45,857 bases of DNA from Richelia sp. SL_2_1 (GCA_012033205.1 JAAUSO010000040.1:1-45857); one strand, 5' to 3'. Shown: positions 16,772 to 26,626, counted from the first letter of the stretch. Numbers and translations are program-made. Notes: generated from the letters alone by a model not told the origin.

Positions 16772-19232
16772 TTGATCCAATCCGAAACACTAGAATTATT
16801 GGAATGGTCTCGCCTGTGCCAGCATTTGTCTACTTTTGCAGCAACAAAGCTGGGGGCGATCGCCGCACGTAATATTGCTCTTCCTTCCTCTGTGATTCAA
16901 AGCGAGTATTTATTAGCGCAAACGAAAGAAGTATATGAATTAGAAAATCGTTTAGATAATGGAATATCCTTTGAAGGAGTTCAAGATTTTGGCGATTCTT
17001 TAGAAAGGGCTGAATTAAAAGGTGTTTTGGCTGGGGAAGAATTATTGGCGATCGCGACAACCCTAGCAGGAATTAGAAATCTACGTCGTCTGATTGATAA
17101 GCATCCGGATTTAGAAATATTAAACGAATTAGTTGCGGATTTACGGACTTATCCAGAATTAGAGCAAGAAATTCATCGTTGTATAGATGAACGGGGACAA
17201 GTCACAGATCGTGCTAGCGAAAAACTCCGCGATATTCGTCATTCATTGCGTCAAACCCGTAGTCAAATCACCCAAAAACTGCAAAATATTATCCAGGTAA
17301 AAGGGAATGCTCTGCAAGAAACGATTATAACTCAACGTGGCGATCGATATGTAATTCCAGTCAAAGCACCGCAAAAAGACGCAATTCCGGGTATTGTACA
17401 CGACACTTCAACCAGCGGAGCCACCTTGTATGTAGAACCTAATTCCGTAGTACCGATGGGCAATCAACTGCGGCAATTATTGCGAAGAGAACAAGTAGAA
17501 GAAGAAGCGATTCGCCGTAATTTAACCGAGCAAGTAGCTGAAGTAAAGCCAGATTTAGAAAAATTACTCGCAGTTGCAATTACATTAGATTTAGCCACTG
17601 CTAAAGCGCGCTATAGCTATTGGTTAAAAGCAAATCCGCCTCGTTTTATTAATCCCCAAGAAAACGAAAATATCACCTTACGGGAATTACGACATCCCTT
17701 ATTAGTGTGGCAGCAGCAACACGAACAAGGACATCCAGTAATTCCCGTAGACTTAGTGATTAATCCATACATTCGAGTAGTTACTATTACTGGACCAAAC
17801 ACCGGGGGTAAAACAGTAACTCTTAAAACTCTGGGTTTAGCGACATTGATGGCAAAAATAGGTTTATTTATACCAGCCCGCGAGCCAGTAGAATTACCGT
17901 GGTTTGACCAAATATTGGCAGACATTGGTGACGAACAATCCTTAGAGCAGAGTTTATCGACATTTTCCGGACATATCCGGCGGATTAGTCGGATTTTGGA
18001 TGCAATTTCCACAGCAGAGAAAGCGGAGGAAGCAGAGGAAGAAAACAGAAATTCCCCCCCCTCTCCCCCTCTCCCCCTCCTCCCTTCTTCCTCCCTCCTC
18101 CCTAGTACTTCTCGACGAAGTTGGTGCGGGTACAGATCCGGTAGAAGGTAGTGCTTTAGCCATTGCGTTGTTGCGTTATCTAGCAGATAATTCAATGTTG
18201 ACCATTGCCACAACTCACTTCGGTGAACTTAAAGCATTAAAGTATCAAGACGAACGCTTTGAAAATGCTTCAGTAGAATTTAATGAAGCAACATTGTCAC
18301 CAACTTATCGTTTACTCTGGGGAATTCCCGGACGTTCCAATGCTTTAGCGATTGCTTCTCGTTTGGGATTAAAAGCAGAAGTCATAGAAAAAGCCAAAGA
18401 TGAAATGGGAGGTGCAACAGATGAAGTGAATCAAGTCATAGCCGGATTAGAAGCGCAACGTCGTCGTCAAGAAGAAAAAGCAGCACAAGCCCAGGATTTA
18501 TTGCAGCAAGCAGAACGTTTTTATCAAGAAGTATCGACAAAAGCCAGAGACTTAGAAGAAAGGGAAAAATCTTTACGTGCTTCTCAGGAAATAGCAGTAC
18601 AGCAAGCAATTGCTGCCGCTAAAGGAGAAATAGCAACGGTAATTAAGCGTTTGCAACAAGGTAAATCAACTGCCCAAGATGCTCAAAAAGCGACCGAAGA
18701 TATCAATAAATTAGCAGATAAATTTATACCGAAAGCTGCACCAAAACAGAAAGTCGGCTTTATGCCTAAAGTCGGTGAAAGGATACGTATTCCGCGACTT
18801 GGACAAACCGCAGAAGTATTAACATCTCCCGATGAAGATGGAGAATTTAACGTCCGTTTTGGCATCATGAAAATGATGGTCAAATTAGAAGACGTAGAAT
18901 CTTTAAGTGGAGAAAAAGCCGAATCACCAGTTAAAGCCAAACCAGCCGCGAAAGTATTACCACAAGAGACTCCTGTAGAGAAAGAGCCTTTAATTAGAAC
19001 TTCTAAGAATACAGTAGATTTACGGGGTAGACGAGTAGCAGAAGCTGAATTAGTTTTAGATAGAGCGATTTCAGAAGCTGCAAGAGCGATATGGATAATT
19101 CACGGACACGGAACCGGAAAACTCCGCCAAGGAGTTCACGCTTATTTGAAACAGCATCCGAGAATTAGTCATTACGAACCAGCAGCGCAAAATGATGGCG
19201 GAACGGGTGTTACTATTGCGTACATTAAATAA
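16772..19232 (+). CDS. mutS2: MutS2 family endonuclease/ribosome-rescue protein, frame interrupted in an inserted tract
   Basis: About 819 residues if joined. It lacks MutS mismatch-recognition domains and has core/clamp helices, Walker A TGPNTGGKTVT (about 340), LADIGDEQSLEQSLSTFSGH, Walker B LVLLDEVGAGTDP, a coiled coil and a C-terminal Smr domain (VDLRGRRVAEAE...IIHGHGTGKLR). The start is TTG (MIQSETLELLEW). Between SRILDAIS and SLVLLDEVG lies a low-complexity insert of about 87 bp, purine-rich then C/T-rich (18012-18098). The frame changes inside it; one C fewer in the C8 run at 18054-18061, or two more bases, restores the protein. MutS2 limits recombination or splits collided ribosomes (established in other bacteria). 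Whether it is functional here is unknown. Confidence 0.88.
18012..18098. repeat. Purine/pyrimidine-asymmetric low-complexity insert in mutS2
   Basis: The left half is almost all A/G (GAGAAAGCGGAGGAAGCAGA and onward), the right half almost all C/T (runs of CCCCCCCC, CTCTCCCCC, CTCCTCCC). The halves are roughly complementary and could form a weak hairpin. It sits between the codons for the switch helix and Walker B strand, where cyanobacterial MutS2 proteins vary in length. Confidence 0.75.
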
Positions 19233-19239
19233 AAGTTAG

Positions 19240-19272
19240 TTGACAGTGGACAGTGGACAGTTGACAGTTGAC
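19240..19272. repeat. Heptamer repeats (GACAGTG/GACAGTT)
   Basis: Four to five degenerate copies of GACAGTG or GACAGTT directly after mutS2. Related arrays lie at 25275-25352. Confidence 0.8.
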
Positions 19273-19295
19273 TATCAATTTTTTGTCGGAGGTAT

Positions 19296-19371
19296 CCCAA
19301 TTACCCATTACCCATTACCCATTACCCATTCCCAATTCCCAATTCCCATTACCCATTCCCAATTCCCAATT
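19296..19371. repeat. Heptamer array (CCCATTA/CCCAATT)
   Basis: Eleven degenerate copies alternating CCCATTA, CCCATTC and CCCAATT. The unit is the reverse complement of the GGTAATT/GGTAATG family. The plus-strand open frame over it encodes only Tyr-Pro-Ile-Thr-like repeats and is not considered a gene; the remaining spacer to 19569 shows nothing else. Confidence 0.9.
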
Positions 19372-19569
19372 ATTAATTTAAAATTCCTCTTTAATAAAAT
19401 AGAAATTGATTCTAAAGTAAGTGAAAGACAAATTGCTGTTGACCCAAATCAACTAAAAAGCTTGCCAAATTGCATTTTTTTTGCTAAAGCTTGTGGAAAC
19501 CAATATAAAATGTTGGGAGTCTGGTTTCAAAATGGGTAACAGCAACAGTCCCAAAAGGCCCGATCACCT

Positions 19570-20094
19570 ATGCTTAAAGTTATGCACTCTGCTGGCGATT
19601 CACCCACTATTAGTTCCCAGTGGGATGATTTAAATCACATTGCCGCCCCAACATCCATTCAATGGGACGATATTAAAGCCCAGATTGATTTGGTATTGTT
19701 GGCGCTAGAAGCTCTGACTGGCATTGGTTCCGAGGCAATGCTCTCTGCGGCAATAAATCTTAATTTAGAATCAAGAGTGCCAGACCGGGTGGCGCTGTGG
19801 CGACTGCGCCAATCTAACCCCATACGTAAAGGTCAAGGAGGCAGAAAAAAATTAGATGTAGAAGAAGCGCGATCGCTAGTTTTGATTACTTGCTATCTTG
19901 CCAAACAGCACCAAGAGTTAATTCGTCGTGCTGTTGACTTATTAGAGCAGCAAGCGAAGAACAACCGTGAGCCTCATTTCTCTGCTTTATTAGGAGACTA
20001 CATTGATGCTTTCTGCAATACTTATCAAGAGCGGATGGAAGAGGATGAGAAAATCTCCACAGATGTACTGACCAATTTAGCGCTCAAATTCTGA
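19570..20094 (+). CDS. DUF3038 domain protein
   Basis: A 174-residue soluble, helical protein found in cyanobacteria; function unknown. Typical segments are WDDIKAQIDLVLLALEALTGIGSEAML, VALWRLRQSNPIRKG and RSLVLITCYLAKQHQELIRRAV, which suggest a helical bundle with a basic patch. ATG start; an internal ATG at 19582 is possible. The gene lies 104 bp ahead of a DUF4335 membrane protein, and the two families are neighbours in many cyanobacteria, so a common complex is plausible (inference). Confidence 0.85.
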   Translation: MLKVMHSAGDSPTISSQWDDLNHIAAPTSIQWDDIKAQIDLVLLALEALTGIGSEAMLSAAINLNLESRVPDRVALWRLRQSNPIRKGQGGRKKLDVEEARSLVLITCYLAKQHQELIRRAVDLLEQQAKNNREPHFSALLGDYIDAFCNTYQERMEEDEKISTDVLTNLALKF

Positions 20095-20198
20095 TAGATT
20101 TAGTTTTCTACAGTGGTTCCGGTGGACATCGCCGTCTGTGGCTAGCACTTATAGATCGTTCAACCAAATTTTGAAATGTCCAAGACGCATTTACTGCC

Positions 20199-21809
20199 AT
20201 GCCTCTATCAAATTCAGTAATTCGTCGGTATACGCCGCCTACCTGCACGTTAGAAGTCTTGGCGCAAAGTTCTCCTTTGTCGCGTTGGATGGGTAAATCC
20301 GTGATCAAGCAGGTTAGATTTAATCTTAGTTTTGATGATCCGCGACAACCAGAAAAGGAAAAAGTTGTAGTCCAAGGCGACCGGGACCAGTTGGAAGCTT
20401 TATATACAGCAGTCTCAAGTTACGTACAGGAAATTTTACAACAGTCACCAGAAAATTTCTGGGCTTCAAGAGTTAAGGCAGATTCTGTTAATAACAGCTC
20501 TGAAACCAGAGCAGTAGCAGATGTTCCTAACTCGGAACCAGATATTTCTAGTTTTAGAAACGAATTTGCTTCTAGGGGAAATGGAAATATTTATTTACAA
20601 CCAAGGAGCCATTTGACTCATGAATTGTTTCTTGGTTCCTTAGCTTCCCAAGTTGGTAATTCTTCAATTCAACTGAGTTTGCTGCAATTATTTGATTTGG
20701 CAACAGCTTTAGATGAATATACGACTGATGTTGTGGCAATGCCTAGCGTTAGTCAACGGCGTAGAAATAATTTAGAAATTCCTGGTTGGGCACCCGTTGC
20801 AGCGGTACTAGTATTAGGTTTAGGTTTAATGCCATTCACCTATCAATACGCTAATCGGCTTCGAGAACAAAAGCAGACTGGCGAGACGGTAGCGACAGCA
20901 AACCAAGAAATAGGTAATGATGTTTCTCCTACCCTATTGCCAACACCCAATTCTGTACTTACGCCTTTACCGAATGCATCACCGTTACCAACTTTAGGTT
21001 CTGGTTTAACCGTGCCTAATGCCTCTTTACCTTCCTTGACATCACCTAATCCGACATTGGGTACAATTCCGGGTAGCACTTTGCCCCCAGCTTCTACAAA
21101 TCCTAACAGTAGTTTATCGAATATTCCCCTACTACCCGATAGCAGTAATTTAGGCGGTAGTACAGCAATAAAACCGCAAACTGGAGGACAAACACTTTCT
21201 TTTAATTCCAATTCTCCTACTGCTAAAACTCAAGGGGGAAATAATTCGACATTAATTTCTCCAGGTAATACTAATTTGCCTTCGACAACGAGACCATTAA
21301 CTAGCTTACCGCCACTTACGAACCCATCTACTCCGATAATTCCCGTACCTCCTTCCAAACAATCACCTGCATCTCTTCAAAATAATAATCAACCAAGTTC
21401 CCTGACAAATACTGCTAAACTTGATAGCGATTTAGCCGCACAATTAAGAGACACTCGCACGGCAATTCCAGCCAAAAACGAGCAAAAATCAACAACAACA
21501 GCCGCAGCCAACAGCGAAACATTATTCGATACCAATCAAGTTGCGGAAGTAAGAAGTTACTTCAAACAACGTTGGCAGCCACCCAAGGGTTTAACAGAGC
21601 CTTTACAATACAGTTTGACAGTGGGTGTTGATGGTGCCTTAGAACAAATTCTTCCTTTAGGAAAAGCTGCAAGAGATCATGTTGAAAAGGCCGGGATTCC
21701 CGAAATTGGTCAGCCTTTCGTTTCTCCTAGTCGAAACGGACAAAATGTCAGAGTGCGTGCCATCTTTAGACCCGACGGTCAAGTACAAGCTATTCCTGAA
21801 ACGGATTAG
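20199..21809 (+). CDS. DUF4335 domain protein, single-pass membrane
   Basis: A 536-residue protein of unknown function. The N-terminal part (1-185) is the DUF4335 region, starting MPLSNSVIRRYTPPTCTLEV. One membrane segment (about 197-215, VAAVLVLGLGLMPFTYQY) follows RRR, so the N-terminus should be cytoplasmic. A linker of about 220 residues, extremely rich in Pro, Ser, Thr and Asn, then leads to a compact C-terminal domain (about 445-536; SYFKQRWQPPKGLTEPLQYS, then VRVRAIFRPDGQ) that resembles a TonB/TolA C-terminal fold by eye. This layout would span peptidoglycan. It follows DUF3038 and is probably cotranscribed with it. Confidence 0.85.
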   Translation: MPLSNSVIRRYTPPTCTLEVLAQSSPLSRWMGKSVIKQVRFNLSFDDPRQPEKEKVVVQGDRDQLEALYTAVSSYVQEILQQSPENFWASRVKADSVNNSSETRAVADVPNSEPDISSFRNEFASRGNGNIYLQPRSHLTHELFLGSLASQVGNSSIQLSLLQLFDLATALDEYTTDVVAMPSVSQRRRNNLEIPGWAPVAAVLVLGLGLMPFTYQYANRLREQKQTGETVATANQEIGNDVSPTLLPTPNSVLTPLPNASPLPTLGSGLTVPNASLPSLTSPNPTLGTIPGSTLPPASTNPNSSLSNIPLLPDSSNLGGSTAIKPQTGGQTLSFNSNSPTAKTQGGNNSTLISPGNTNLPSTTRPLTSLPPLTNPSTPIIPVPPSKQSPASLQNNNQPSSLTNTAKLDSDLAAQLRDTRTAIPAKNEQKSTTTAAANSETLFDTNQVAEVRSYFKQRWQPPKGLTEPLQYSLTVGVDGALEQILPLGKAARDHVEKAGIPEIGQPFVSPSRNGQNVRVRAIFRPDGQVQAIPETD

Positions 21810-21837
21810 TGGACAGTTATCAGTAAACAGTTATCAG
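21809..21837. repeat. Degenerate heptamer repeats (CAGTTAT/CAGTAAA)
   Basis: Three to four degenerate units directly after the DUF4335 stop. They supply the CAGTAAAC sequence that also appears as target duplication of the next element. Confidence 0.65.
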
Positions 21838-21891
21838 TGTTAGCATTCACGCAGTACCGTGAAGGCATATCTTTTATGAGATACAGTAAAC

Positions 21892-22002
21892 GGCGTTCTT
21901 GAAAAGATGTATGAAAATGATTTGGCGTGATTTTGAAATCCTTGGGAGACGTGATATATCACGTCTCTACATTTAAAATTCATACTTGGATTCAGCAACG
22001 CC
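21892..22002. mobile_element. Miniature element with imperfect terminal repeats and 8-bp target duplication
   Basis: A 111-bp element with ends GGCGTTCTTGAAAAG... and ...CTTGGATTCAGCAACGCC, imperfect inverted repeats of about 28 bp. Identical CAGTAAAC copies flank it at 21884-21891 and 22003-22010. Its centre holds GAGACGTGATATATCACGTC, a member of the dispersed palindrome family. No coding capacity. The rest of the spacer to 22549 has short heptamer-like repeats (near 22066-22105) and the LOG gene upstream region. Confidence 0.78.
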
Positions 22003-22549
22003 CAGTAAACAGTTATCGATTGATATCCTCCCTATCTTATCTTCCACCCATACACCGAGTTTGCAGACTGTCAACTCTTAACTGGTAACTGATAACTGTT
22101 CACTGATTTTGCTTGCGTCGGTGATACAAATTGGGTTAAGTTTAGAATGCAACTTTTGGAGCGACAAAATATTTCTATTAATCAAGGCATACTCAGATGA
22201 GCCAGTTTTATACTTTTCAATAAAAATCTACATTAATTTATTTAGCTCCACCGGCACAGGTTGGCGGCGGCAACCGTCCTTACTCGCCTTGGGTTTATCA
22301 ACCAGAGGTGCTTTTTAGTCTGAAAAAGTAATCCAACTTTTTTCAATAGTAATTCTGATTTATTAATTGTTAGCTAATAATTGCGGTTTTAATCCTACTG
22401 GCTATAAATTAATAAGTGGAAATACCATCCCCTGTAACGGTTAGAAAAGTTAAAAATAATAGACTGTGGACTAAAAACGCCGCTGTTTAGGCGAAGAAAT
22501 TCTACAAAAAACCCAAGTAAATTATAATGTTATTTTGGCGGCTACTGTT

Positions 22550-23617
22550 ATGACCTCCAATGATTTTGTGACATCAGAGCATCTTCAAAAGGAAATTGTT
22601 GAGTTAATCGAAAAATTACCGAAATTAAAAAATCGGAAATACATCCAGCAAACTTTAAATACAGTATTGCGACTTGCTGGCGATGAAATTGACCGACTAG
22701 ATTGGAAAATATTATCGTCATCTTTGGCGGATATGGAACGGGGTTTCCAATTGTTTCATACTTACCGACACGTTCGTAAAGTTACCATATTTGGGTCGGC
22801 GCGTTTGTCCCCAGAAACGCCAGATTATCAAATGGCAAGGGATTTTGGTCGTTGTGTGTCTCAGCTAGGATTCATGGTAATTACTGGTGGTGGTGGTGGA
22901 ATAATGCACGCGGGACATGAAGGAGCCGGACGAGAAAATTCTTTTGGTTTGAATATCGAGTTACCTTTTGAACAAGAAGCAAACCCAATTATTCAGGGTG
23001 ACGATAAACTAATTAATTTTAAATATTTCTTTACTCGTAAGCTATTTTTGCTTAAAGAAAGTGATGCTGTAGCTTTATTTCCCGGTGGTTTCGGCACTCA
23101 AGATGAAGCATTCGAGTGTATGACATTGAGTCAAACTGGTAAATTTGGACCAGTACCGTTAATTTTAATTGATCATCCCGGTGGTGATTACTGGAAGTCT
23201 TGGAGTGAATATATTGATAAACAGTTAGTGGAAAAAGGTTTAGTAAGTCCGGAAGACCCTAGTTTGTATACAGTTACAGATAATTTACAAGTTGCTTGTA
23301 ATGCCATAACCCATTTTTTCAAAGTTTATCACTCCAGTCGTTACGTTGGCGATCGCCTAGTGATTCGCTTAAAGTCAGATTTATCTGATATTGAAGTAGA
23401 AAAGTTAAATACTGAATTCAGCGATATTTTGGTAAAAGGAAAAATCGAGAAAAGTCAGGCTTTACCTCAAGAAGGCACAGATGAAGCGATTGGACTTCCT
23501 CGCTTGTTACTGTACTTTAATCAAAGGGATTTAGGACGTTTGTATCAGATGATTGCAGCGATTAACCTAATGGGACATCCTTCGGTTGAAGATACCGAAC
23601 ATCCGGAAAGGAAGTAA
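22550..23617 (+). CDS. LOG family protein (lysine decarboxylase-like fold)
   Basis: A 355-residue protein from ATG 22550; a TTG at 22535 would add five residues. It has the Rossmann fold of LOG phosphoribohydrolases, with TIFGSAR, VITGGGGGIMHAGHEGAG and the active-site motif PGGFGTQDE (about 178-186). LOG enzymes cleave nucleoside 5'-monophosphates such as cytokinin ribotides to the base (established for some members); the substrate here is unknown. An N-terminal helical extension of about 75 residues and a C-terminal extension make it longer than the usual 180-220 residues, which places it in the longer bacterial subgroup. It stands alone between repeat-rich spacers. Confidence 0.9.
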   Translation: MTSNDFVTSEHLQKEIVELIEKLPKLKNRKYIQQTLNTVLRLAGDEIDRLDWKILSSSLADMERGFQLFHTYRHVRKVTIFGSARLSPETPDYQMARDFGRCVSQLGFMVITGGGGGIMHAGHEGAGRENSFGLNIELPFEQEANPIIQGDDKLINFKYFFTRKLFLLKESDAVALFPGGFGTQDEAFECMTLSQTGKFGPVPLILIDHPGGDYWKSWSEYIDKQLVEKGLVSPEDPSLYTVTDNLQVACNAITHFFKVYHSSRYVGDRLVIRLKSDLSDIEVEKLNTEFSDILVKGKIEKSQALPQEGTDEAIGLPRLLLYFNQRDLGRLYQMIAAINLMGHPSVEDTEHPERK

Positions 23618-23621
23618 ATTT

Positions 23622-23660
23622 GGGTAATGGGTAATTGGTAATGGGTAATTGGTAATTGGT
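23622..23660. repeat. Heptamer array (GGTAATG/GGTAATT)
   Basis: Five degenerate copies immediately after the LOG gene stop; same family as 12353-12427 and 27699-27779. Confidence 0.88.
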
Positions 23661-23703
23661 ACAGTTCAGTTAAAACTGTGAATCAACGATTAGCCTAACG
23701 TAA

Positions 23704-23723
23704 AGACGCGAAATTTCGCGTCT
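23704..23723. repeat. Perfect 20-bp palindrome AGACGCGAAATTTCGCGTCT
   Basis: Perfect palindrome followed by GTACA, same family as the palindromes at 9056, 21952 and 40047 (AGACG...CGTCT followed by C/GTAC). It lies between convergent genes and could also act as a bidirectional transcription stop, though it has no T-run. Confidence 0.75.
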
Positions 23724-23744
23724 GTACATCTATTAATTAAACAA

Positions 23745-25217
23745 CTAACTCAAAACCCAATTAACCAAAGTCCGCACGCCGAAACCAGTTGCACCACTCG
23801 GATTATAACCGTTATCCTTATCCGTCCACACCGGGCCTGCAACATCTAAATGCGCCCAAGCGGGGGTATCTTTAACAAACTGCTTCAAAAACAATGATGC
23901 AGTAATCGAACCACCTGCACGAGGGCCGGTATTTTTCATATCGGCAATACCTGATTTTAACCCTTCAAAATACTTCTCTTCCATCGGCATTCGCCATAAT
24001 TTTTCCCCAGCGCTTTCGGAAGCTTTTTGCAACTCAGATGCTAATTCATCACTGGGAGTAAACAAACCAGCAATATCATTTCCTAAAGCAACGATACAAG
24101 CTCCCGTCAAAGTTGCTAAATCGACGATGGCATCTACTCCCAATTTGTCAGCAAACACTAACGCATCAGCCAGCGTTAAACGCCCTTCAGCATCGGTGTT
24201 ATTAACTTCGATAGTTTTACCGTTAGAAGCTTTAAGGACATCACCAGGATGCATAGCGTGTCCGCTAATCATGTTTTCAGCGGCGGCAGAAATAAAGTGA
24301 ACTTCCACATCTGGCTTAAGTTGTGCGATTGCTTTTGCAGCACCCAAAGTAGCCGCAGCACCACCCATATCCATTTTCATGGTTTCGATACCGCTACCAG
24401 CACCTTTGATATTCAATCCACCAGAGTCAAATGTTACACCTTTACCAACAATTGCTAATTTACGTCTGGGGGTACCTTGGGGTTTGTAAGTGAGGTGAAT
24501 AAATTTTGGAGGTAAATCGGAAGCTTGAGCTACTCCCAAAAAAGCACCCATTCCTAACTTTTCGCAATCTTCTTTTTCGAGGATTTCAATTTCTAAACCG
24601 TGTTCAGAAGCCATAGTTTGAGCAATTTCCGCCATAGTCACCGGGGTTACTTCATTGGCTGGGGCTGCCACTAATTGCCGTGCTAGCATTACACCGGAAG
24701 CTATTTGATCAGCGCAAGTTACGGCAGCTTCTTGTCCGCCTAAACCTAGTAAATCTACGGTTTCTACTTGTGTTTCTTTTTCTTCTGGTTCTGATTTGAA
24801 GCGGTTATCTTGGTAAAGCGATAACTGTATGCCTTCAGTAATTGCCTGGGCAGTTTTGGCTGCGTCATCATCACAAATCGGTAAACTGATGGCTAAAGAC
24901 TTGCATTTTTGCTTTCTAGCTAACTTGGCGACTGTTGCCGCTGCACATCTTAAGCTTTCAGCGTTTAAAGCTTCGGCTTTACCTAAACCGACTAAAATAA
25001 TTTTACGAATAGAACCACCACTCAAGCGAGTGAAAGCAGTACTGTTAGACTTTGCTTTAAATTCTTCGTCATCTATTAATTCTTTTAAAGCACCGGCTAA
25101 TTTTTGATCTAAATTAGCCAAATCGCCAGTTAATTCCAATTCATTTTCAAATAATCCTACCGCTAAACCATCTCCAGACCAATCAGAAAGCGGTGTATTA
25201 CTCGCTCGAATATTCAT
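23745..25217 (-). CDS. pepA: Leucyl aminopeptidase (M17 family)
   Basis: Cytosolic two-metal aminopeptidase that trims N-terminal residues of peptides. The 490-residue protein has the non-catalytic N-terminal domain (1-170) and the catalytic domain with [11 protein letters not shown] (257-267), [10 protein letters not shown] (280-289) and the M17 signature NTDAEGRL (340-347), so Lys, Asp and Glu metal ligands are all present. ATG start; length is normal. Downstream it is convergent with the LOG gene, and upstream the spacer is filled with two heptamer arrays. It is a housekeeping gene with no unusual features. Confidence 0.97.
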   Translation of the reverse strand: MNIRASNTPLSDWSGDGLAVGLFENELELTGDLANLDQKLAGALKELIDDEEFKAKSNSTAFTRLSGGSIRKIILVGLGKAEALNAESLRCAAATVAKLARKQKCKSLAISLPICDDDAAKTAQAITEGIQLSLYQDNRFKSEPEEKETQVETVDLLGLGGQEAAVTCADQIASGVMLARQLVAAPANEVTPVTMAEIAQTMASEHGLEIEILEKEDCEKLGMGAFLGVAQASDLPPKFIHLTYKPQGTPRRKLAIVGKGVTFDSGGLNIKGAGSGIETMKMDMGGAAATLGAAKAIAQLKPDVEVHFISAAAENMISGHAMHPGDVLKASNGKTIEVNNTDAEGRLTLADALVFADKLGVDAIVDLATLTGACIVALGNDIAGLFTPSDELASELQKASESAGEKLWRMPMEEKYFEGLKSGIADMKNTGPRAGGSITASLFLKQFVKDTPAWAHLDVAGPVWTDKDNGYNPSGATGFGVRTLVNWVLS

Positions 25218-25274
25218 TTCGTATCCAACAAGTGACTTTACTTGTACCAGTATTGCTTAAAATTTGCGTTTTGT

Positions 25275-25352
25275 AGACAGTTGACAGTGGGCAGTTGACA
25301 GTGGATAGTTGACAGTGGGCAGTTGACAGTGGATAGTTGACAGTTGACAGTT
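25275..25352. repeat. Heptamer array (CAGTTGA/CAGTGGG)
   Basis: About eleven degenerate units of CAGTTGA, CAGTGGG, CAGTGGA and TAGTTGA; adjoins a second array of another family at 25364. Confidence 0.9.
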
Positions 25353-25363
25353 GTTGATTACCA

Positions 25364-25443
25364 ACCTTTGACCTTTGACCTTTAACCTTTGACCTTTAAC
25401 CTTTAACCTTTGACCTTTGACCTTTGACCTTTAACCTTTGACC
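25364..25443. repeat. Heptamer array (CTTTGAC/CTTTAAC) overlapping a gene end
   Basis: About eleven copies of ACCTTTG or ACCTTTA. Bases 25403-25443 are read on the minus strand as the last codons and stop of the EcsC-like gene. Same family as both window ends. Confidence 0.93.
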
Positions 25444-26626
25444 ATTCTATCGAATTTGTATCAAGATCAAATTTGTTGGTGATAGCGTTGATTATATTTT
25501 GTTCGAGTGGGGAAGTTTCGTTGTTTAATTTGGCAATTCGGTAACACTGAGCTAATAAAGGTGCAGCAAAATCGCGGTTTAATTGGTTGAGCAATGTATC
25601 CAAAGGTTGGGGAGATTTAATATTTTCCTCGATTGCTTCTAAAGATTTAGAACTGAGATTTAATGCTTGTAACTGCGGTAATATCTCCGCCCAAGTTTGT
25701 TCTGGATGACTTGCAAGAATCATATGTACTAATATTTGATCCATTACTGCTTCTTGCACAATCGCGGTTTCTAAATATTTTTGGCTTTCCTGCTGTAATT
25801 TCTCTATTGTCTCTTCGCTGGTTAAAGATTTGGATGCATCTAACTTGGTTTCGTAAAAGCGACAAGCAGCATATCCCAAGGAAAAAATCATTGTGGCGTT
25901 AGCGCTAGCACCAATTACCGCACCGGCAAAAGGGATATTTCGTAGTAAACTCAGTCCTGCTGTTTTTAACAGACGACCACCACCCAATCCTAAACCAAAA
26001 ATTGCCAATATTTCACCTTTGCGGGCAGCATCTTGTAAATCTAACCCATAGATAGATGCAATTTGATAAATCATTTCGGATTGCAATTCTGTTGTTGCGG
26101 CTAAATCAATTGCTAACAACGCTACAGCAGCACCCGGTAAAAGACTTGTGGTTAAACCAATTCCCCCGGCTTTGACTGCTTTATCTACCATAATCCGGTG
26201 AGCAAGTTGACTGGGTGATTCGGTGGGGTACTTTTGTTTGAGGTGTTTAACTGCGGCTTCTGCTTTTACTAAATCAACTTTATCACTAGCACCGACAAGC
26301 CAGTTTAAATTCAAGACTCCGGCTAGTTTACGAATCAGCCAGTTATTAGAAATATGACTGACTACGTGGCCTGCGCTTTCGGTGGCTTGTTCGATGATTC
26401 TATGGGTTTGTTTTGCTGCTGCTTCCCCTACAGAGCCAACAGTTGAAACAACTGCTGAACCAGCATTTAAAGCACCACCAGCAACGATGATACCTGCTCC
26501 TAAAGCTGTATCGGCAATGGTTCCTCCGACTTCACCTACGGTTTTAGCTAAACATTCTAAGGGGGATGTATTATGATCTTTTTCTGATGGTGTTTCTAAT
26601 TTCTTTTCAGAGGCTTGATCTGACAT
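25403..26626 (-). CDS. EcsC-like membrane-associated protein
   Basis: A 407-residue protein with Gly/Ala-rich hydrophobic helices (TALGAGIIVAGGALNAGSAV at 40-59; GGIGLTTSLLPGAAVALLAIDLA about 153-175; GLGLGGGRLLKTAGLSLLRNI; IPFAGAVIGASANATMIFSLGYAA). The DLAATTELQSEMIYQIASIYGLD stretch and the glycine helices resemble the EcsC family, so I call it EcsC-like with moderate confidence; EcsC's role is poorly known. The last residues, SKVKGQRSKVKG, and the stop codon come from a heptamer array, so the natural C-terminus has been replaced or extended by repeat-encoded sequence. ATG start. It is monocistronic. Confidence 0.72.
   Translation of the reverse strand: MSDQASEKKLETPSEKDHNTSPLECLAKTVGEVGGTIADTALGAGIIVAGGALNAGSAVVSTVGSVGEAAAKQTHRIIEQATESAGHVVSHISNNWLIRKLAGVLNLNWLVGASDKVDLVKAEAAVKHLKQKYPTESPSQLAHRIMVDKAVKAGGIGLTTSLLPGAAVALLAIDLAATTELQSEMIYQIASIYGLDLQDAARKGEILAIFGLGLGGGRLLKTAGLSLLRNIPFAGAVIGASANATMIFSLGYAACRFYETKLDASKSLTSEETIEKLQQESQKYLETAIVQEAVMDQILVHMILASHPEQTWAEILPQLQALNLSSKSLEAIEENIKSPQPLDTLLNQLNRDFAAPLLAQCYRIAKLNNETSPLEQNIINAITNKFDLDTNSIEWSKVKGQRSKVKG

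Noticed and set aside
19240-19539. Plus-strand open frame of 99 codons after mutS2
   Set aside because: Begins in GACAGTG repeats and passes through the CCCATTA array; protein is low-complexity with no family features.
22109-22318. Plus-strand open frame of 69 codons in the spacer before the LOG gene
   Set aside because: No recognisable features, no good start context, AT-rich spacer composition.
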